Source: Loxodes magnus
Taxonomy: Eukaryota > Ciliophora > Karyorelictea > Loxodida > Loxodidae
Length of the DNA stretch: 64,000 nucleotides
Direction of reading: 5' to 3'
NCBI GenBank assembly: GCA_946699065.1
Contig: CAMPDV010002440.1
Coordinates: forward strand, 1-64,000
Every line of letters starts with the position of its first letter. Position 1 is the stretch's first letter. Positions 1 through 12,828 of the stretch are shown piece by piece. The notes below the pieces were generated by a model. That model saw only the letters and a list, made by a program, of their open reading frames with translations. It was not told where the DNA came from and did not search any database. A program made the translations under genes and the position numbers.

Positions 1-2
1 AA

Positions 3-559
3 TGCCCTTTCTGTAATGATGCAAGAGAAAACGAAAGGCATATCATAGAAAAATGCTCAGAATACAAAGAAAGTAGATAAATATTTATTAGAAAGTTAAG
101 AACAATAGGAGTAGAAAGACAAGGAATGGAACTATTTGATATAATATGAGGTACGGCAAAATTCGAAAAATTCATTAGAACCTAAGAAGAGTAAAAAAGA
201 GCTAAAACTGACTTGATAATAAAAGATTATATCAAAAACATATTAGAAAAAAGAAAAAAGGATACTTAGAAAAGAAAATTGAATGAAAAAAAGAAATAGG
301 AAAAGATTATAGAGCAGGAAAAGGATAGTTTTTATGAGTTTATAAAAGGTTGATTAAGAAGAAAAGAATTAGAAACGAAAATTAGCAAAGTATGTAAAAA
401 AAAATAATGGACGCTTGTAACAAAGAATCAATAAAACGTAGATAGATAGAAGACAGAAGAACAAGAGATATTGAAGAAGAAAATGATGAAGATATGGAAC
501 TAATAAGAGAAGAATTTTTATTACCTGAAGGCTTACTTGAAGAAATAGACATGTGTTGA
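3..559 (+). CDS. LINE retrotransposon ORF2, C-terminal fragment
   Basis: This is the 3' end of a non-LTR (LINE) reverse-transcriptase ORF that enters from the left edge. The first residues, CPFCNDARENERHIIEKC, form the C-x2-C ... H ... C zinc motif typical of the LINE ORF2 C-terminus. A basic, Gln/Lys-rich stretch follows, with TAA/TAG read as Gln and two TGA as probable Trp. The frame changes within an A-rich run near 400-408; the new frame reads EEFLLPEGLLEEIDMC and stops at TGA (557-559), so a small indel has broken the ORF. The stem-loop and ATTT-rich tail of the element follow directly. No RT catalytic motif lies inside the window. Class call fairly sure; family unknown. Confidence 0.6.
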
Positions 560-567
560 AACATCTA

Positions 568-640
568 TTAAAGAGCTGCGCACCAACGTGGTGCTACGCG
601 CTCTATAATCAAATTTATTTTTTATTTATTTATTATAATA
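568..640 (+). repeat. 3' stem-loop and (ATTT)n tail of the LINE family
   Basis: An imperfect inverted repeat (AGAGCTGCGCACC ... GGTGCTACGCGCTCT) is followed by an AT-rich (ATTT/TTTA)n tail. The same hairpin-plus-tail occurs at 12405-12466 (minus), 34604-34660 (plus), 54012-54094 (minus) and 59655-59718 (plus), always at the end of a repeat copy. It is most simply the 3' signal recognised by the LINE reverse transcriptase. Confidence 0.7.
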
Positions 641-931
641 TTTTTTTATTTAATAAAGCTATTATTTTTAAAGTTAATTGTTGCTTTGTAAAATTATATC
701 GTGGTTAAAATCCTAAAGCTATTAAACATTAAATTAATACTTTTGATAGCACTAATCTAAGACTCTTAATTAAAGATTACTACTCACTCCATTTTGAGAG
801 TTTAACGAGATTTTATCGAAAAAATTTGCAAAGAAGAAGAAAATTAGAAATTTAATTGATTGATAAAAGATTAGGGATCTCATAAATTGACGTAGATATA
901 ATCATTAATTATAATAATTCGACAATAAGTT

Positions 932-1850
932 TCATTTCTAAAATCTTAAGTGAATAAAATTACAAGTTTTGTAGAAGTGATAATAATACAAAAGAGTTTC
1001 TTATTTTTTGAATTTTAAGACTAGAACTAATCAAGAGAAACAGTTTAAATACCTATGCTTCTTTCCTTATCATCTTTAAACTTCTCTCTTAAGCTACGGT
1101 TTAAAATCAAATCTTTAATTATTCAAATCTTCTGAATTTCGATGAAAAATTCATTTTTTACTTAGATATTCATATTTCTGATCTACTTCTTACTTCTTAA
1201 ATATCTTTAAACTAAAATCTATCCTTCAAATTTTTTAGTTTCTTTCTGTAATCAAATGAATCCAGTTTGCCTTATCTATACTTTTCCATATCTTGCTAAA
1301 ACTTCTCTCTAAAGCGCTTCTGAAAAGTAACATCTTCCAATATTCAAATCTTCTTTCTTTCAATGAAAAAATTCAATTTTTACTTAATTATGTTTTTTCT
1401 CTGTCTTGCTTCAAATTTTTTTCTTAAGTTTTTTTTTAAGTAATATATTCGCTATTCTAATTTCTATCTGTTAATTTATTCATTCAGCTTTACTTAGTTA
1501 AGCCTGATCTCTTTCTTACTTCAGACTTCACTCTTAAGTTTTGTATTAAATTTATATCTTAAAGTATTCTTAATTTATGTCTGTCATTGAATGAATCTAG
1601 TTGATAAATAGTTAAGATTTATCATTTTCTTACTTCAGAATTCATTCTTAAGCTTATTATTATAGCCACATCTTAAAGTATTTGAAAATTTTGTCTGTCG
1701 ATATTTTCATTCAGTTTTTCTTAATTATGCTTTTTCTTTGTCTGTTTCTTACTTCTCTCATAAGCTTATCATTATAATCTTATCTTCAAGAATTCTATTT
1801 TAAATTTCTTGAATCGTAAGTGATTCATTTTTAGATTATTTTTTTAACTT
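932..1850 (-). CDS. Lys/Gln-rich repetitive coiled-coil-like protein
   Basis: The plus strand is pyrimidine-rich and its complement encodes charged protein once TAR is Gln and TGA is Trp. Typical pieces are KIIMISLWEKQETDKEKAQ, SALERSFSKIWKSIDKANW and KRYLNC-type basic stretches. Sequence recurs with a period of roughly 110 bp, about 37 residues, each unit holding a [ST]EV-K-K core and a W-I-F/H segment. TGA codons at 934-932 or 1033-1031 could be the stop. At least one frame change near 1650-1690 needs an intron or marks decay. No family recognised; a cytoskeletal or structural coiled-coil protein is possible. The 5' end is not placed. Confidence 0.4.
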
Positions 1851-2465
1851 GATTTTCTTCTTTTTATTGCTTGCTTTTAATTTTACAAGTTTTTCTATCT
1901 AGATTTTTAAATATCTTTTTACATGTTTTTTTATTAAAATTTTTAAGTTTTTTTGCCATTTTTATTTTAAAATTTGATTGTTTAATATTTAATATTTTTG
2001 GCTATTATTATTTAATATTATTTTTAATTTCTTTTAATTTTTTTAAATTAAAACATAATATTTTGTTTTTTTTTGGCTTGATTATTACTTAAGATTTATT
2101 TTTTTCTATGTACTTTTTTATTTTTTTTAAACTTTTGTCGAAAATTTAAAACTTACCTTTTTTAGATTGTTTTAAAAAAAACTATTTAATTTATTTTCTT
2201 TATTAAATATAATATAAAATTTAAAAGGCTTTGCGTTTTAAACTAAGAGTTTAGCAGTTTTAATTTTTTTTTCAACGCTTTTTAGTGACATTATTTTAAG
2301 ACTTCACCATATTTGTTTTCCTTTATCACTTCAGGTATAATATAATATTCTAAATACTTTTTAGCAAGATATTTTGAATTTTTACTTTTAATATATACAA
2401 ATTTAAAATATCACGCTTTTAATGTATTTACTTATAAAATATTAATTAACAATATAATTAAAAAA

Positions 2466-3375
2466 ATGGTTGAAGGTTTCAAGTGAGGTTTCTATACCAC
2501 CTCTTCCTAAGCCAAAAAGGAAAGGAGGAAGCATGATACAAAGTCTTAATAATCTTAACAATCTTCTCTATCACAACCTTAACCAACACTGAACTAACAA
2601 CCTGGAATCTAACAAAACGAACGAAAGCCAACCTTGAAGAATATACACATGGAAACCCCAACCTCAAGTGAGAAACCGAGGAAACAGATGAAGTTTGTTC
2701 TCCACCAGGAGGTATCAGAGTTCAACCCTTCTGGCTTGATGAGCATGGAGTAACTCATCAAAGTGGTACTGAACCTCCAGGAAGAGGCCAAGAGATTGAA
2801 GAAGGACAATGATATGCTGATGGCAAAGCTAGACCTAGCAGAAGGAATTGAGTCAAGACTTATGTCCTAGGAAAGAGATCTTAACGCTTTTTGAAATATC
2901 TCACAAAGTCAGACTAACGAATCCGTAAAATTAGCTTTAGAAACAGACTGAACTGGATAACAGACTCGGAAAAATAGAAGAGAAATTGTAAACTTTTAAG
3001 AAAGAGTAAAGCGAAACTGGAGCTATACAAATAGAAATCGAAACCTAGAAAGAGCAAACAAATCAAGGAAAATAATTCAAAATAAAAAAGAAATGTTTCT
3101 GCTGTGGAAACGTATGACGTTTTTATCAGGAGTGAGAAATTCTAATAGAAATAAAGAAACTATTGGATAAAAGAGCAACAAAAGAAGAAAAAAGAAGAAG
3201 CAAGAATGAAAAGAATGTATTGCAACCTGGATGGTTCAATATACAAGATCAAGATGAAACCATATCAAGTAAAAGGAAGGAAAACTTGGAGAAACCCGAG
3301 TTCCCAATCTCGCTAATATTGGACGTCCCAAACATTTATATTAACAGCATTGAGCATGAACTGCTGTACTCCTGA
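2466..3375 (+). pseudogene. Gag-like ORF of a retroelement with 3' hairpin, copy A, frameshifted
   Basis: The ORF starts at ATG 2466 and runs through a Gln/Ser/Pro-rich N-terminus, a conserved block (HQEVSEFNPSG, MSMEQLIKVVLNLQEEAKRL) predicted to be a coiled coil, and a Cys-rich knuckle (KCFCCGNVW). It ends HELLYS at TGA 3373-3375. Compared with the copy at 22941, one extra base near 2930 shifts the frame, so the gene is broken. At aligned positions this copy has CAG where the other has TAG, and TAA where the other has CAG. TGA is shared before the NIS motif, which supports TGA as a sense codon. The 3' hairpin follows immediately. Its role is inferred to be nucleic-acid binding, like Gag or LINE ORF1. 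Confidence 0.6.
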
Positions 3376-3376
3376 C

Positions 3377-3420
3377 GGGTTGGAAATCCCTAAAAGGGAA
3401 AACTCTAAATTAATATTATT
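3377..3420 (+). repeat. 3' terminal hairpin GGG-TTGGAAAT-CCC and (TTA)n tail
   Basis: The stem GGG/CCC (3377-3390) lies two bases after the TGA stop, and the sequence then runs into a TATTATTATTA tail. Six related hairpins occur in the window next to the same type of ORF end. Confidence 0.6.
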
Positions 3421-5550
3421 ATTATAATTAACCATATAAAAAATTTAATAATTCTGATTCACATTTTCTTTAACATTAAATACTTTCATTTTATTTATTT
3501 ATAATAATTACCAATATAATTATAGGCCTTATTAATTGATTTTAAGCTTTTATTTCCTTAATTTTTATAAATGATATAATTTATCTAATTTTATTTATAA
3601 CTAGTTTATAAAATAACTAATTTATTAATTAAGATTTTATTTATCTACATTTATTTTTAGTTTCATTATTTTAGTTAAAATAATTTCGAAGAAAATATTT
3701 AGGTGATTAAGTCCTTCTAGAAATTTCAATTTCTCAAGTTTATTATAATAACATAAATCTTTGTTTCTCTTTGATTTTTTGCTTTAATCATAGCCATTCA
3801 ATCTTATAACTAATTACTTTTTAATCTAAAAATGTTTACAGTATTTTAATACACTTTGTAATTATCCTTCTGATTTTTGCTTATAAGGTTTTTACGCTTT
3901 AGCAAGTTTATTTTAATGAAGATAGTTCTTTTATTTCGATTCTTTCTAAAAATGAATCAATTTAGATCTTATAAGTAAACTTATCTTTTTTCAATTTTGC
4001 TATTTTTAAAGTTTTAACAACTTTAAAAAAACAGAATAAAAAGTTTAAAAATGTTATATAATATAAATTACTAAATTTATTTCATAATATTAACATTTAT
4101 TAGAAATGTTTATAAGAAAATGGAAAAAATATTATGTCATTTAAGATTTTGCATCCAATTTTTTAAATCTTTTTTATTGCGAAATTAAAATTATTAAAAA
4201 TCAATAAAAGAGAAATCAATCTTTAATATTACACTAGTAGTTTTTTCTGCTTTTTTGCTAAGACAAGCATCAAATTTAGAAAGATAGAAGTATCTGATTC
4301 TTTGCTTCTTAAATTAGTTGTTTATTTATGTAAATTATGTAATTAACTTTTAATTATTCCATTAGTTATATTTTGATCTAATTAAGATATATTTTTACCA
4401 AAACAATTTTACTTAAATTTGAATTTTTCATTTAATATCTTTTACAAATATATACTAAAATTTGATTTTGCATATTTATTAAATGTGATTATTTAAATTA
4501 TATCTAATTTGACAAAATATTTAAATTTAGCTTAATAAGCTAAATTTATCTAATAATTCATATTTCGTTACGATTTAATAAAGTATAAACTAAAAAAATT
4601 AAAAGAAATAACACCTTATCTATACTAATTAGGAAAAAGTAAAAAAACTTAATATTTCAAAATTTTTTCGTAAAAATAGATTTTATTTATAATAAAAGAC
4701 TGATCTATATTAATTTAAAAATATTTGATCAAAAAATCACACTATTTTTTACAGCTCCAAGATATCCATTTGTTTCCATAAAAAACATTTTTATAATACT
4801 ATTGGAAATAAATAATAGTGATTATTTAAGATTTGCATTTCTCTATTTTTAAAGTTACTATTTTGCCTATTTATAACTAAACTTATTATATCAATAAGTT
4901 TTATTTTGTAAATTTATTCCTTTTTGTGATAACTTGAATTTAAGGTTTTAAGTTTGTTATCACCTTTACAAATTTATTATTATGAGTAAGCAAATATTTG
5001 TACTCTGATAAAGCTAAATTTTTAATAATTAAAGTAGATTAAAATAATTTGATTGGATTATTGTTTTACTAGACTTTTATTTAATTATATTTATTCGATC
5101 CAATTTTAAGAATTATTCATAGCTTAATTTTAATTATTTTTGTATAAAAGCATGCAAATCAATTATTAGGTTAAAATGGCTAGTTACAATTATTTATAAT
5201 ATTTAGCATTTAATAAAAATTTATTTTAATTATAATTAAGAAATTTTTATGCTGATAGAAAAGAGCTTAAATAAGTAAAGAAATTCCAAGAATCATAGAA
5301 ATCATAGTAGAATCAAATTTCGACTATTAATTATAACCACTTTAGTATAGGATAATCTTGATAGTAAATAAAATGTGCTAAAATAGTAGGTTTTATACAT
5401 TATAAAAAATGCTCTATTTGATATGAAGAAATACTACAATTATAGCAAAAATTGCTTTAGCGAATTTAAGATATTGGTAAATATTAATGCATTAATGGAT
5501 ATTAAGTTATATAATTTTCAAGGATAAAGCACTTCAAACTAAAAAATGTC
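3421..5550. other. AT-rich interval, no gene recognised
   Basis: About 2.1 kb of AT-rich sequence. I saw no stretch with convincing protein-like composition in either strand under the TAR=Gln, TGA=Trp code and no repeat shared with the rest of the window. Weak coding segments with many introns could have been missed. Confidence 0.4.
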
Positions 5551-5559
5551 TCTTTTAAT

Positions 5560-6170
5560 AAAGAAAATTGATAAAATTTAATAAAAAGTTAAAAGTAGAT
5601 CTTAAAGTGATATAAAACCTTCAAGAATATCGCATCGGAAGTAAAATTGTAAAATGTGTTTGTTAAAAGTAGATGTAAAATGGCTTTTTAGAAAAATCTA
5701 ACTTTAATTTATGTTAATCTTAAATGAATTTAAAAAGGTTAAAAGTTAAAGGAAATAAAGAGTGAATTGAATAAAACAAACGAAATAAAAATATAAGAAA
5801 TCGCAAAAAATTGAGATTTTTATTTTAACTTACTAAATACTGATGTCTGGAATGAAAAAAGTTTCATATGTTAAATAGATCCTTCTTAAATAAATAAAGC
5901 CATTTCAAAATGCATTTTACTCAATAATGTATGGACTAACGAAAAGTTTATTAGAATAGCCGACAGAGTTTTTTAATATCTAACAACATCAAAAATTATT
6001 CATGAGTAACTTTTAGAAAGCAAGATGTGGAAATAGCAATAATTTTAGACTTTAACGAATTTGTGAAAGAAATTTTTTAAAATAAAGCTTATAAAGAGAT
6101 TTCAAATTTAGATTTGACTAAAAGCGAAGTCACTATTTTTTACTAAGTTAAAAATACAATAATAGAATAA
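5560..6170 (+). CDS. Unassigned protein-coding stretch
   Basis: One frame stays protein-like over about 200 codons. Readable pieces are NVFVKSRCKMAFQKN, KNWDFYFNLLNTDVWNEKSF and RIADRVFQYLTTSKIIHEQL. Hydrophobic and charged residues are balanced, unlike the Lys/Asn-only translation of AT-rich noise, and Trp comes from both TGG and TGA. No start codon is obvious (an ATG at the KMAFQKN segment is possible) and coding signal fades after 6170. The helical look of the C-terminal part is all that can be said about function. It may be the remnant of a longer gene. Confidence 0.4.
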
Positions 6171-6199
6171 TAGAAATTTCTAAAAACAAATTAAAAATT

Positions 6200-7600
6200 A
6201 AAAAGAGAACCGTGAGTTACATGCTTTAATATTTTAAAGATTTGTTTGAACATAAATATATAGAGAGAGAATTAAAAAATTATATAAAACATTTATTAAT
6301 TAAAAGATAAGTTTGATTAATGTAAAACTTTAGAACTTTAATTTTGATGCTAATTGCATGTTAGCAAAGAAAGAACATATGAATTTTAAGGTAAATTTTT
6401 CAAGCACTTGAATCTAAGCAAGACCTCATATGGGTCATAAATTATTTACAGAAATTTTAAAAAGAAAAAATAAAATGTTTTAAAGACGACATAACCGAAT
6501 AGCAAAAGAAATGTAAAGCAGATTGGAAATTATTAATAATTCTGAAAAGGCAACTATTTAAATAGATACAGGAAATTAAAATTAAGAAGATAAGATAGAA
6601 GAAAAAATATTATAAAATTTTAACCAATTTGAAAATAATCAAAAATCTTAACGGAATAAAAAAAAAGATGAAAAACTAAAACAAAATTTATGAACTTCAT
6701 AGAAAAAAACGAGTTAGGAATAATTTTTATAAGCATCAGATTTATTAGATTAATAGAGTAAGATTTTTATGAAGAAGATAAAAAATTTCGAGCTACTGAG
6801 GAACTTTGTTGTCATACTAGGGACTAAGATATACTACTTTTCTTCTTCACTTTTAATAGAAATTTTTTCATTCTTTTCTTGTTAAACTTCTATTATTTTA
6901 TAACTTTCAATTAAATTAAGATTAAATAAATAAGAAACAAACTCTAAAGATTATTCTTAAGACCCAGATCTCTTTATTCAATTAAATTTATAGATTGTAG
7001 AAAATTTGATATACAAAAAAAAGAACATAAACGACCAACTGGAATAAATCTAAAAAAACTTTTTACAAAATTAAAAAAAGTAAAGCCAAAAAATAAATTT
7101 TTTCCAAGTTAATTTTTAAAATCAGAAAAATAAACAAAATTTAAAGATGATTTTGAAATTCAATAAGTAATTCAATAGAAAATAAGCAAAAATTTTAATT
7201 TGCATGAATCAAGTTTGTATTACAATCAGATGAATATCTTTTAAAAAAATAAAATAAAAAATAAATTATCTATTTAATTTTAAATTCAAAATTTTGTGAA
7301 ATAAATATGAAAACTTTTTCGTGTAAAATTTATTTTATTTATCAAAGTTATCACTTCAAGTATAATATACACTTGATTTGCTACATAACTAAGGGGTTTT
7401 AAAATTAAATCAAGTATATTGATTACTACCCTTTAATTTTAAGTTTATAAAGAAGAATTTAATTAAAAAAAGCTTTTATTAGGATTTTTTTAATTTAAAC
7501 AAAATTTTAAGCATTTGAGACAAATAATATTTTTTAATAAAAGCTTAAAAACTTTTGCTAGTAAATATAAATTTTATTTATATATAAAAAATTTCAAATT
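6200..7600. other. Low-information AT-rich interval
   Basis: Mostly A-rich sequence on the plus strand. Short Lys/Glu/Gln-rich translations occur, but none persuades me of a real gene. No repeats shared with the rest of the window were found. Confidence 0.35.
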
Positions 7601-7679
7601 AAGCTTAATTTTAAGATAGAATAGTTATTTTCAAAAATTAAAATTGTAATGTACTTAAATTAGAAATATAATATTTTTT

Positions 7680-10600
7680 TCAAATGTAAATTAAATTTTT
7701 TAAAATAATTGCAAAGTTTAATTTTTTTTCATCTTTGGCTTACTCAAAGTAAATCTGAATAATTACAAGCTTATTTCTTTTAGCTTTTTTTTAGAATTTA
7801 ATTTGATGGTTTCTATAATTTTCTTTTTAAATTTCTTGTTATTATTTTACTATTTACGTTAATTTTTTAAAAATTTATGCAATTTTATGAGATTTTTCAT
7901 AAATTAATACTACTACCTATGTCATTTCTTCGAAATTTACCTTTTTAATTTTATGGCGATCATTTATTTTAAAATAAAGATTATTTTAACCGTTAATTTA
8001 AGAATAGTCCTGCTCTAAAGTTTCACCTTCATGATAAACTGTTGCTTTCAGTTTGTATATTTTTTTTTAAATCGATACTTAACTTTAATCTCGTTTCATT
8101 AAGTTTGTTAAATCAAGAAATTAATTATATTATAAATTTGGTTTTAAATTTTTTATTAATTTTACTCTATTTATTTTGTTCTATAAATAGCTATTCTAAT
8201 ATACACTATTTATAATTTTGTTGCTTGACCTTATTATTTTATTAGTTATGCTTTAAATTATCACATTTTCAATTTTAATCACTCTTCAAATCCTAAGTTT
8301 ATTATTCAAAATCGATTAAATTTTTTAAAGTTATTTCATGTATATTCTTTTCGCAAATATACTCTATTGTTGGTAAATGTAAAAAATAAGAAGAAAATAT
8401 AATATTTTAGCTTTAGTTACATTATTAAGTAGTATTTAAAGTAATGCAAATCAATCATAGGACTATTTATTTCTTTTCTATAATTTTCACAATCTTAATT
8501 ATATTAGCTATTATTTCTAGCATTTATTAAATATTTTAAGTTTTTAACAATAAGTTTATCGTCTCTCCAAAAGACAAACTTAATTATTTAAAGATAAAAA
8601 AATTGCTTCTTATTAATCTTATTATTATTCTTGAATGCTTAGCAATTATCACATATTTATTATTTTAACTAAGAATCACTCCTTTACATTTTCTAATTTA
8701 AAGTATTCTACATTTAAAAATTTCTGACTAATTTATATTTTAATATTCTAAGAATCAGCTTTAAATTTATCTAATTTGTATAGAATTGCGATAAACGAAT
8801 TTAATCAGCATCAAGAATTTGGATTATAAAATCTTATAAATTAATTTTCTGGACTTTCTAGTTACTATTATTATTGTTAGTTTATTTTTTTCTTTATTTT
8901 ATTATATTATTTTGAATGATTTTCATAATTTTTATTAACATCGTGATATTCTATTTTATTTAGATTTTTATCTTTTTAAATATTTGCTATTTTAAAGACA
9001 ATATTCTTATACGGTTTCAGATTCTATACACAAATTTTAGGATTATTTTTTAAGAAACTTTATCTTAATTTTTATTGGCTTTAGTTAAAGTCTTTAAAAA
9101 GTCTTTTTGATCTTCTTTTCTTTTATTTTTTTAATATTCTTTAAATTTATTAGTTCATTTTTTAACTCTTTTTTGATTAAAAAGCAATCATCTTCATTTT
9201 GTTAATGTAGTTTTTTCATATTAACTTACCTATTTTACTAATTGATCATTAGACTATGTATTCCATAATTATAGAAAAAATGACAATTTTGAAAGTTTTA
9301 ATATTCTTAAATTTTTAATTATTTAATTATTTCTATAAAGTTATTTTTTAACTTCACATATTGATTTCTTAATTAATTTTTATTCTCTAATCAAAGTTTT
9401 TCGTATTTTTATGTTTAAAAATCTTTTAAACGTAAATTCTTTAAAAGCTTTTAGCCTGTACTGTATTTCCAATATCAATAAAACTTTTCAATGTTATTCC
9501 TTAAAATTTATGATTAGTTTATGCATAATATTAAAGGAAATTATTTTCTATAATCCTAAATTTCATCGAGTGTAAAGCTATGTTTTACAGAAAATATGTG
9601 TACCAAATTATTACATTTTTTCTTTTTTAAATTTAGTTGATTATTTTAGTTGCCTTTCAATTCATAGACATTAATTTATGTTAAGAATAATCTTTATCCC
9701 ATCAGAAATATCTCTTCTGAAACCCGTGGCTCTATTTATTAATCCAAACTTAGTAATTAAATTTTCAGTTAACATAATTCAAGCATTTAAGATAAATATT
9801 TTTTCAATTCCTTATATTTTAATAATTCTTGGGCTTTATCTTCGATACAAGGCTTATTTAAACTTTATAAAATGTTTATGTTTTCTTTCTAAAAAAAAAG
9901 TTTAATTTTAAATTCTAAGTATTTGCTAAAAACTTATAAATAGTTATATAATTCTTTATCCATTTCTTGTTAAGATTTGTTATAAAAATTTAATTATCGC
10001 AGTTATTATTCTAGAAATACTACAGTATTTTAAATTAATCCTTCTATATCTTTTTGCTTTTTTAATTTTATTAAGAATATTTACTTACCTTTAACTGAGC
10101 AAAAACTCATACAAAAATGATATTAAAGCCTCAATATTTAATTTATTTATTATAGTCTTTTTTCAATTTAAAATCATTATTACTGAGCTTGCTTATTTCA
10201 TCTATACTTATTCAGTTTATATTTTATAATTAATTTTATTTTTCTTAATTACTTTTTATGTTAAATCTTTAAATTTACAAGTTAGATTAAGTAAAGAATA
10301 TACAGTAACTCCGTCAATTGCTTTTGAAGCTTCACCAGTTGTTGCACATTTCATTAAAAATTATTCTAATTATTTAATTAAAAAATATTTTCCAGTACCA
10401 GCAGATAATAATAGTTTACATTATATGCATTTTTAAATATATTATGAGTTTTTAACTTTCTGATAATTTATTATTTCTTCTACTTTAAGTTAATTTTTAT
10501 TATTTATTTTTCTATTTTTCTATTTTTCAATTCAATTTTTTAAACATTTTTTCGTAATCATGTTATGTTTTTACTCATTTATTTTAATAGTTTCAAATCA

Positions 10601-12360
10601 AAATTTTAATATTATGTTTAAATAGATATGGATAATTGAACTTAAATTTTTAAAATTACTTACTATTTAGCTTCATGTATTTTTTATTCTTTAGTTAAAT
10701 TATTATTTTCATATAAAATTGTAGTTTTCAAGCTAACAGATATCTTTAAGCTATTCAACTTTTAGTATGTTAATCATTATTAATATATGGTATAGGTAGC
10801 ACTATTATTTTATCTACATTTTTTTTCTTTATACTAATTTTTATTTAAAGTTTGAGCTAAACTCGTAACATGTCATTTGTTCTAAACTTGCAAATTTTTA
10901 AGAATATTAAGTTGGTATATATTACATTCTTTAAGCATAATATAATTGTTTTATTTAAAGAATTATAAATTTAATTATAATCATTTGCAGTTTAATTATT
11001 GTTAAATCTCAAGTATTTTCTTAATTTTTTTAAAATTAATTTATTTTGTGCTTTCTCAATTTTATTATTTAGTGAGAACATCCAGTTCTTTTATCTAAAT
11101 TTCGCATTATTTCTGGAATAATATAATCTTTTTACTCACTCTAGTTAATTACAAGTGTTAACTAAATATTAGTAAATAACTATTGTCATGCTTCTTTTTC
11201 TTTATTAAACTTAAATAAATATTATTCTATTTAATTTTCTTATAAAATTAATTAAGCAATTAGTTCTTCAAAATTACAGTAAAGGTAATATATTTTTTAA
11301 TTACTTTTTGCTATAAATATATATTATATTTGCTACTATTGTTTTTATTTGTATTTATTTAAATTAAGTTTTTTTATTATTTTAGAATGGAACTCTTCAT
11401 TTTTATTTTTCTTCTTAATAAACATTTATCATTGCATTTATGTTTCATAAATTATAAAATATCAAATAAATCTCTATTTTAAGCTTTATTAAATTGATCT
11501 ATAGATTTATTTTTTACTACTTTACTGATTTTTGTTTTAATTGGTACTTCAGAATCAAATATAATGTTTATAGCTTTAATTTAGCTATTCACTTTTTATT
11601 TATTAATTCTTTTAAATCATTAATATGTTCGTTTTCTTCTTTACTCAAATGTTTTTATTTATTTCGAATTATTCTAAACTAATTTTCCTTAAATAACATA
11701 TTTAGTCTATCTAAGCAGTTTTTTAATTTTATTAATAAATGAATACGTTCTGGCATTCTATTCTTCAAATTTAAATCAATCTATTTCAAACCATTAAGGT
11801 GTTTAAAATTAATTATACTAAAATATCAAAATAACTACTAAATGCGGATTATTTAATTCAAAGCTTTATTTTTGTAATTCTTATTAAATTTTATTTTAAT
11901 AACTTTCATATTTTTGAAAATCTTATTTTAATAATTACTTAAGTTATTCCAATGTAAAATTTCATTATTATGTTTTAACATATAAGCTCAAATGTTTTTC
12001 GATCAGTTATGTTTAAAATTAAAAACAAATTACAAAAATCTATAATTTTAGCTAATTTAATCCTAATACTATTTTTATTATTTAGAAATCAAATTATTAA
12101 ATGCCTCAAAATAATCAATTAATCTATTTTAACTAATCGGGTTAATCCTTATGGAAAAGGAAATAGTATTGTTGCTATATTTTATATTGAAAAGATTTCT
12201 TATTAATTTTTAAAATTAATTGTTCAGATAAAAATTTTATCTTTATCTTTTATAAATTTTTAAATCCAACTTAATTAATAATCATTGTTTTAACTGCAAT
12301 AAATCAAAATTTATACCTTTTCTTTATGAGTTTATTATTTTATAATGGTATGCACTAATT
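7680..12360 (-). CDS. Large protein with Pif1-like helicase domain, probable mobile element
   Basis: A minus-strand coding region of about 4.7 kb, close to 1,500 residues, ends at TGA 7682-7680 (last residues ILKNLIYI). In the middle, around 10,440-10,260, stands a helicase P-loop, LLLSAGTGKYFLIKQ, followed by TTGEASKAIDGVTVYS, which matches the Pif1 motif after Walker A (TTGxAAxxIxGxTxHS). Further on, near 9,740-9,660, MLTENLITKFGLINRATG matches the conserved Pif1 segment MLLxNL-GLVNGxxG. Motif II is not clear in the frame I followed. The Walker A serine/threonine is Tyr, so this copy may be inactive. The N-terminal third (11.3-12.3 kb) is coding (IDYFEAFNNLISKQQK, KEENEHINDLKELINKK) but unassigned; I could not find a convincing HUH nuclease. 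The C-terminus is basic with HEGETLEQDYSQINGQNN. Size and helicase suggest a Helitron-like or other replicative element. Introns or frameshifts near 11.25 kb are unresolved. Confidence 0.55.
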
Positions 12361-12404
12361 TTTAATACATTTTATTATTTATTTCTGTTAAAACAAATAA
12401 TAAA

Positions 12405-12828
12405 TAAATAAATAAAAATGATTATAGAGCGCGTAGCACCTCATTGGTGCGCAGCTCTTTCAATATTAATATTTAATATTAAGGAAATGTTCTCATGTTT
12501 CTAGTTAAAATTCTAGAGTCTCGAAGAGTCATGTCAGATTCTCCAAATGGGGAATTTTCTTATTAAAAATTATTCTTAAATCTTGAGTCAAATTCTTCAG
12601 TCTTCTTGAATAAGGTCAAAATAAGAATTAGTTATTAAGTCGGTAATTAGAAGGCCCGTCAGTCAAACTTTCATGCTGCTAGAGAGAACCCTCGGGGTAA
12701 GTTAGGTATATCTCAACGGAGTTTATCCACCCTTCCCCGTGGTGGCATCTAGTTCGAGATTACTCGCAATGCAGTATACACTGCACCAGATTACCTACTA
12801 GTTTGGCTGACGCGGCCGACATCCATTT
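12405..12828 (-). mobile_element. SINE-like retroelement A, minus orientation
   Basis: A GC-richer, non-coding unit of about 415 bp. Read on the minus strand it starts GGATGTCGGCC, carries a ~190-bp conserved head containing CAGTCAAAC and GGGTAAGTTAGG, and ends with the same hairpin and ATTT tail as the LINE at 568-640. A second full copy lies at 34243-34660 in the opposite orientation and a divergent partial copy at 61811-61990. A shared 3' end with a LINE is the classic arrangement of a SINE mobilised by that LINE. No clear tRNA-type A and B boxes were found, so the origin of the head is open. Confidence 0.6.

Noticed and set aside
2466..3375. LTR retrotransposon
   Set aside because: Zinc knuckles suggest Gag, but no long terminal repeats, primer-binding site or integrase was seen, and copies show 5' truncation and (TTA)n tails as non-LTR elements do.
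8000..11700. Hydrophobic plus-strand ORFs (for example 9678-9905 and 11494-11682)
   Set aside because: They are the complement of the minus-strand helicase gene, whose translation is far more protein-like.
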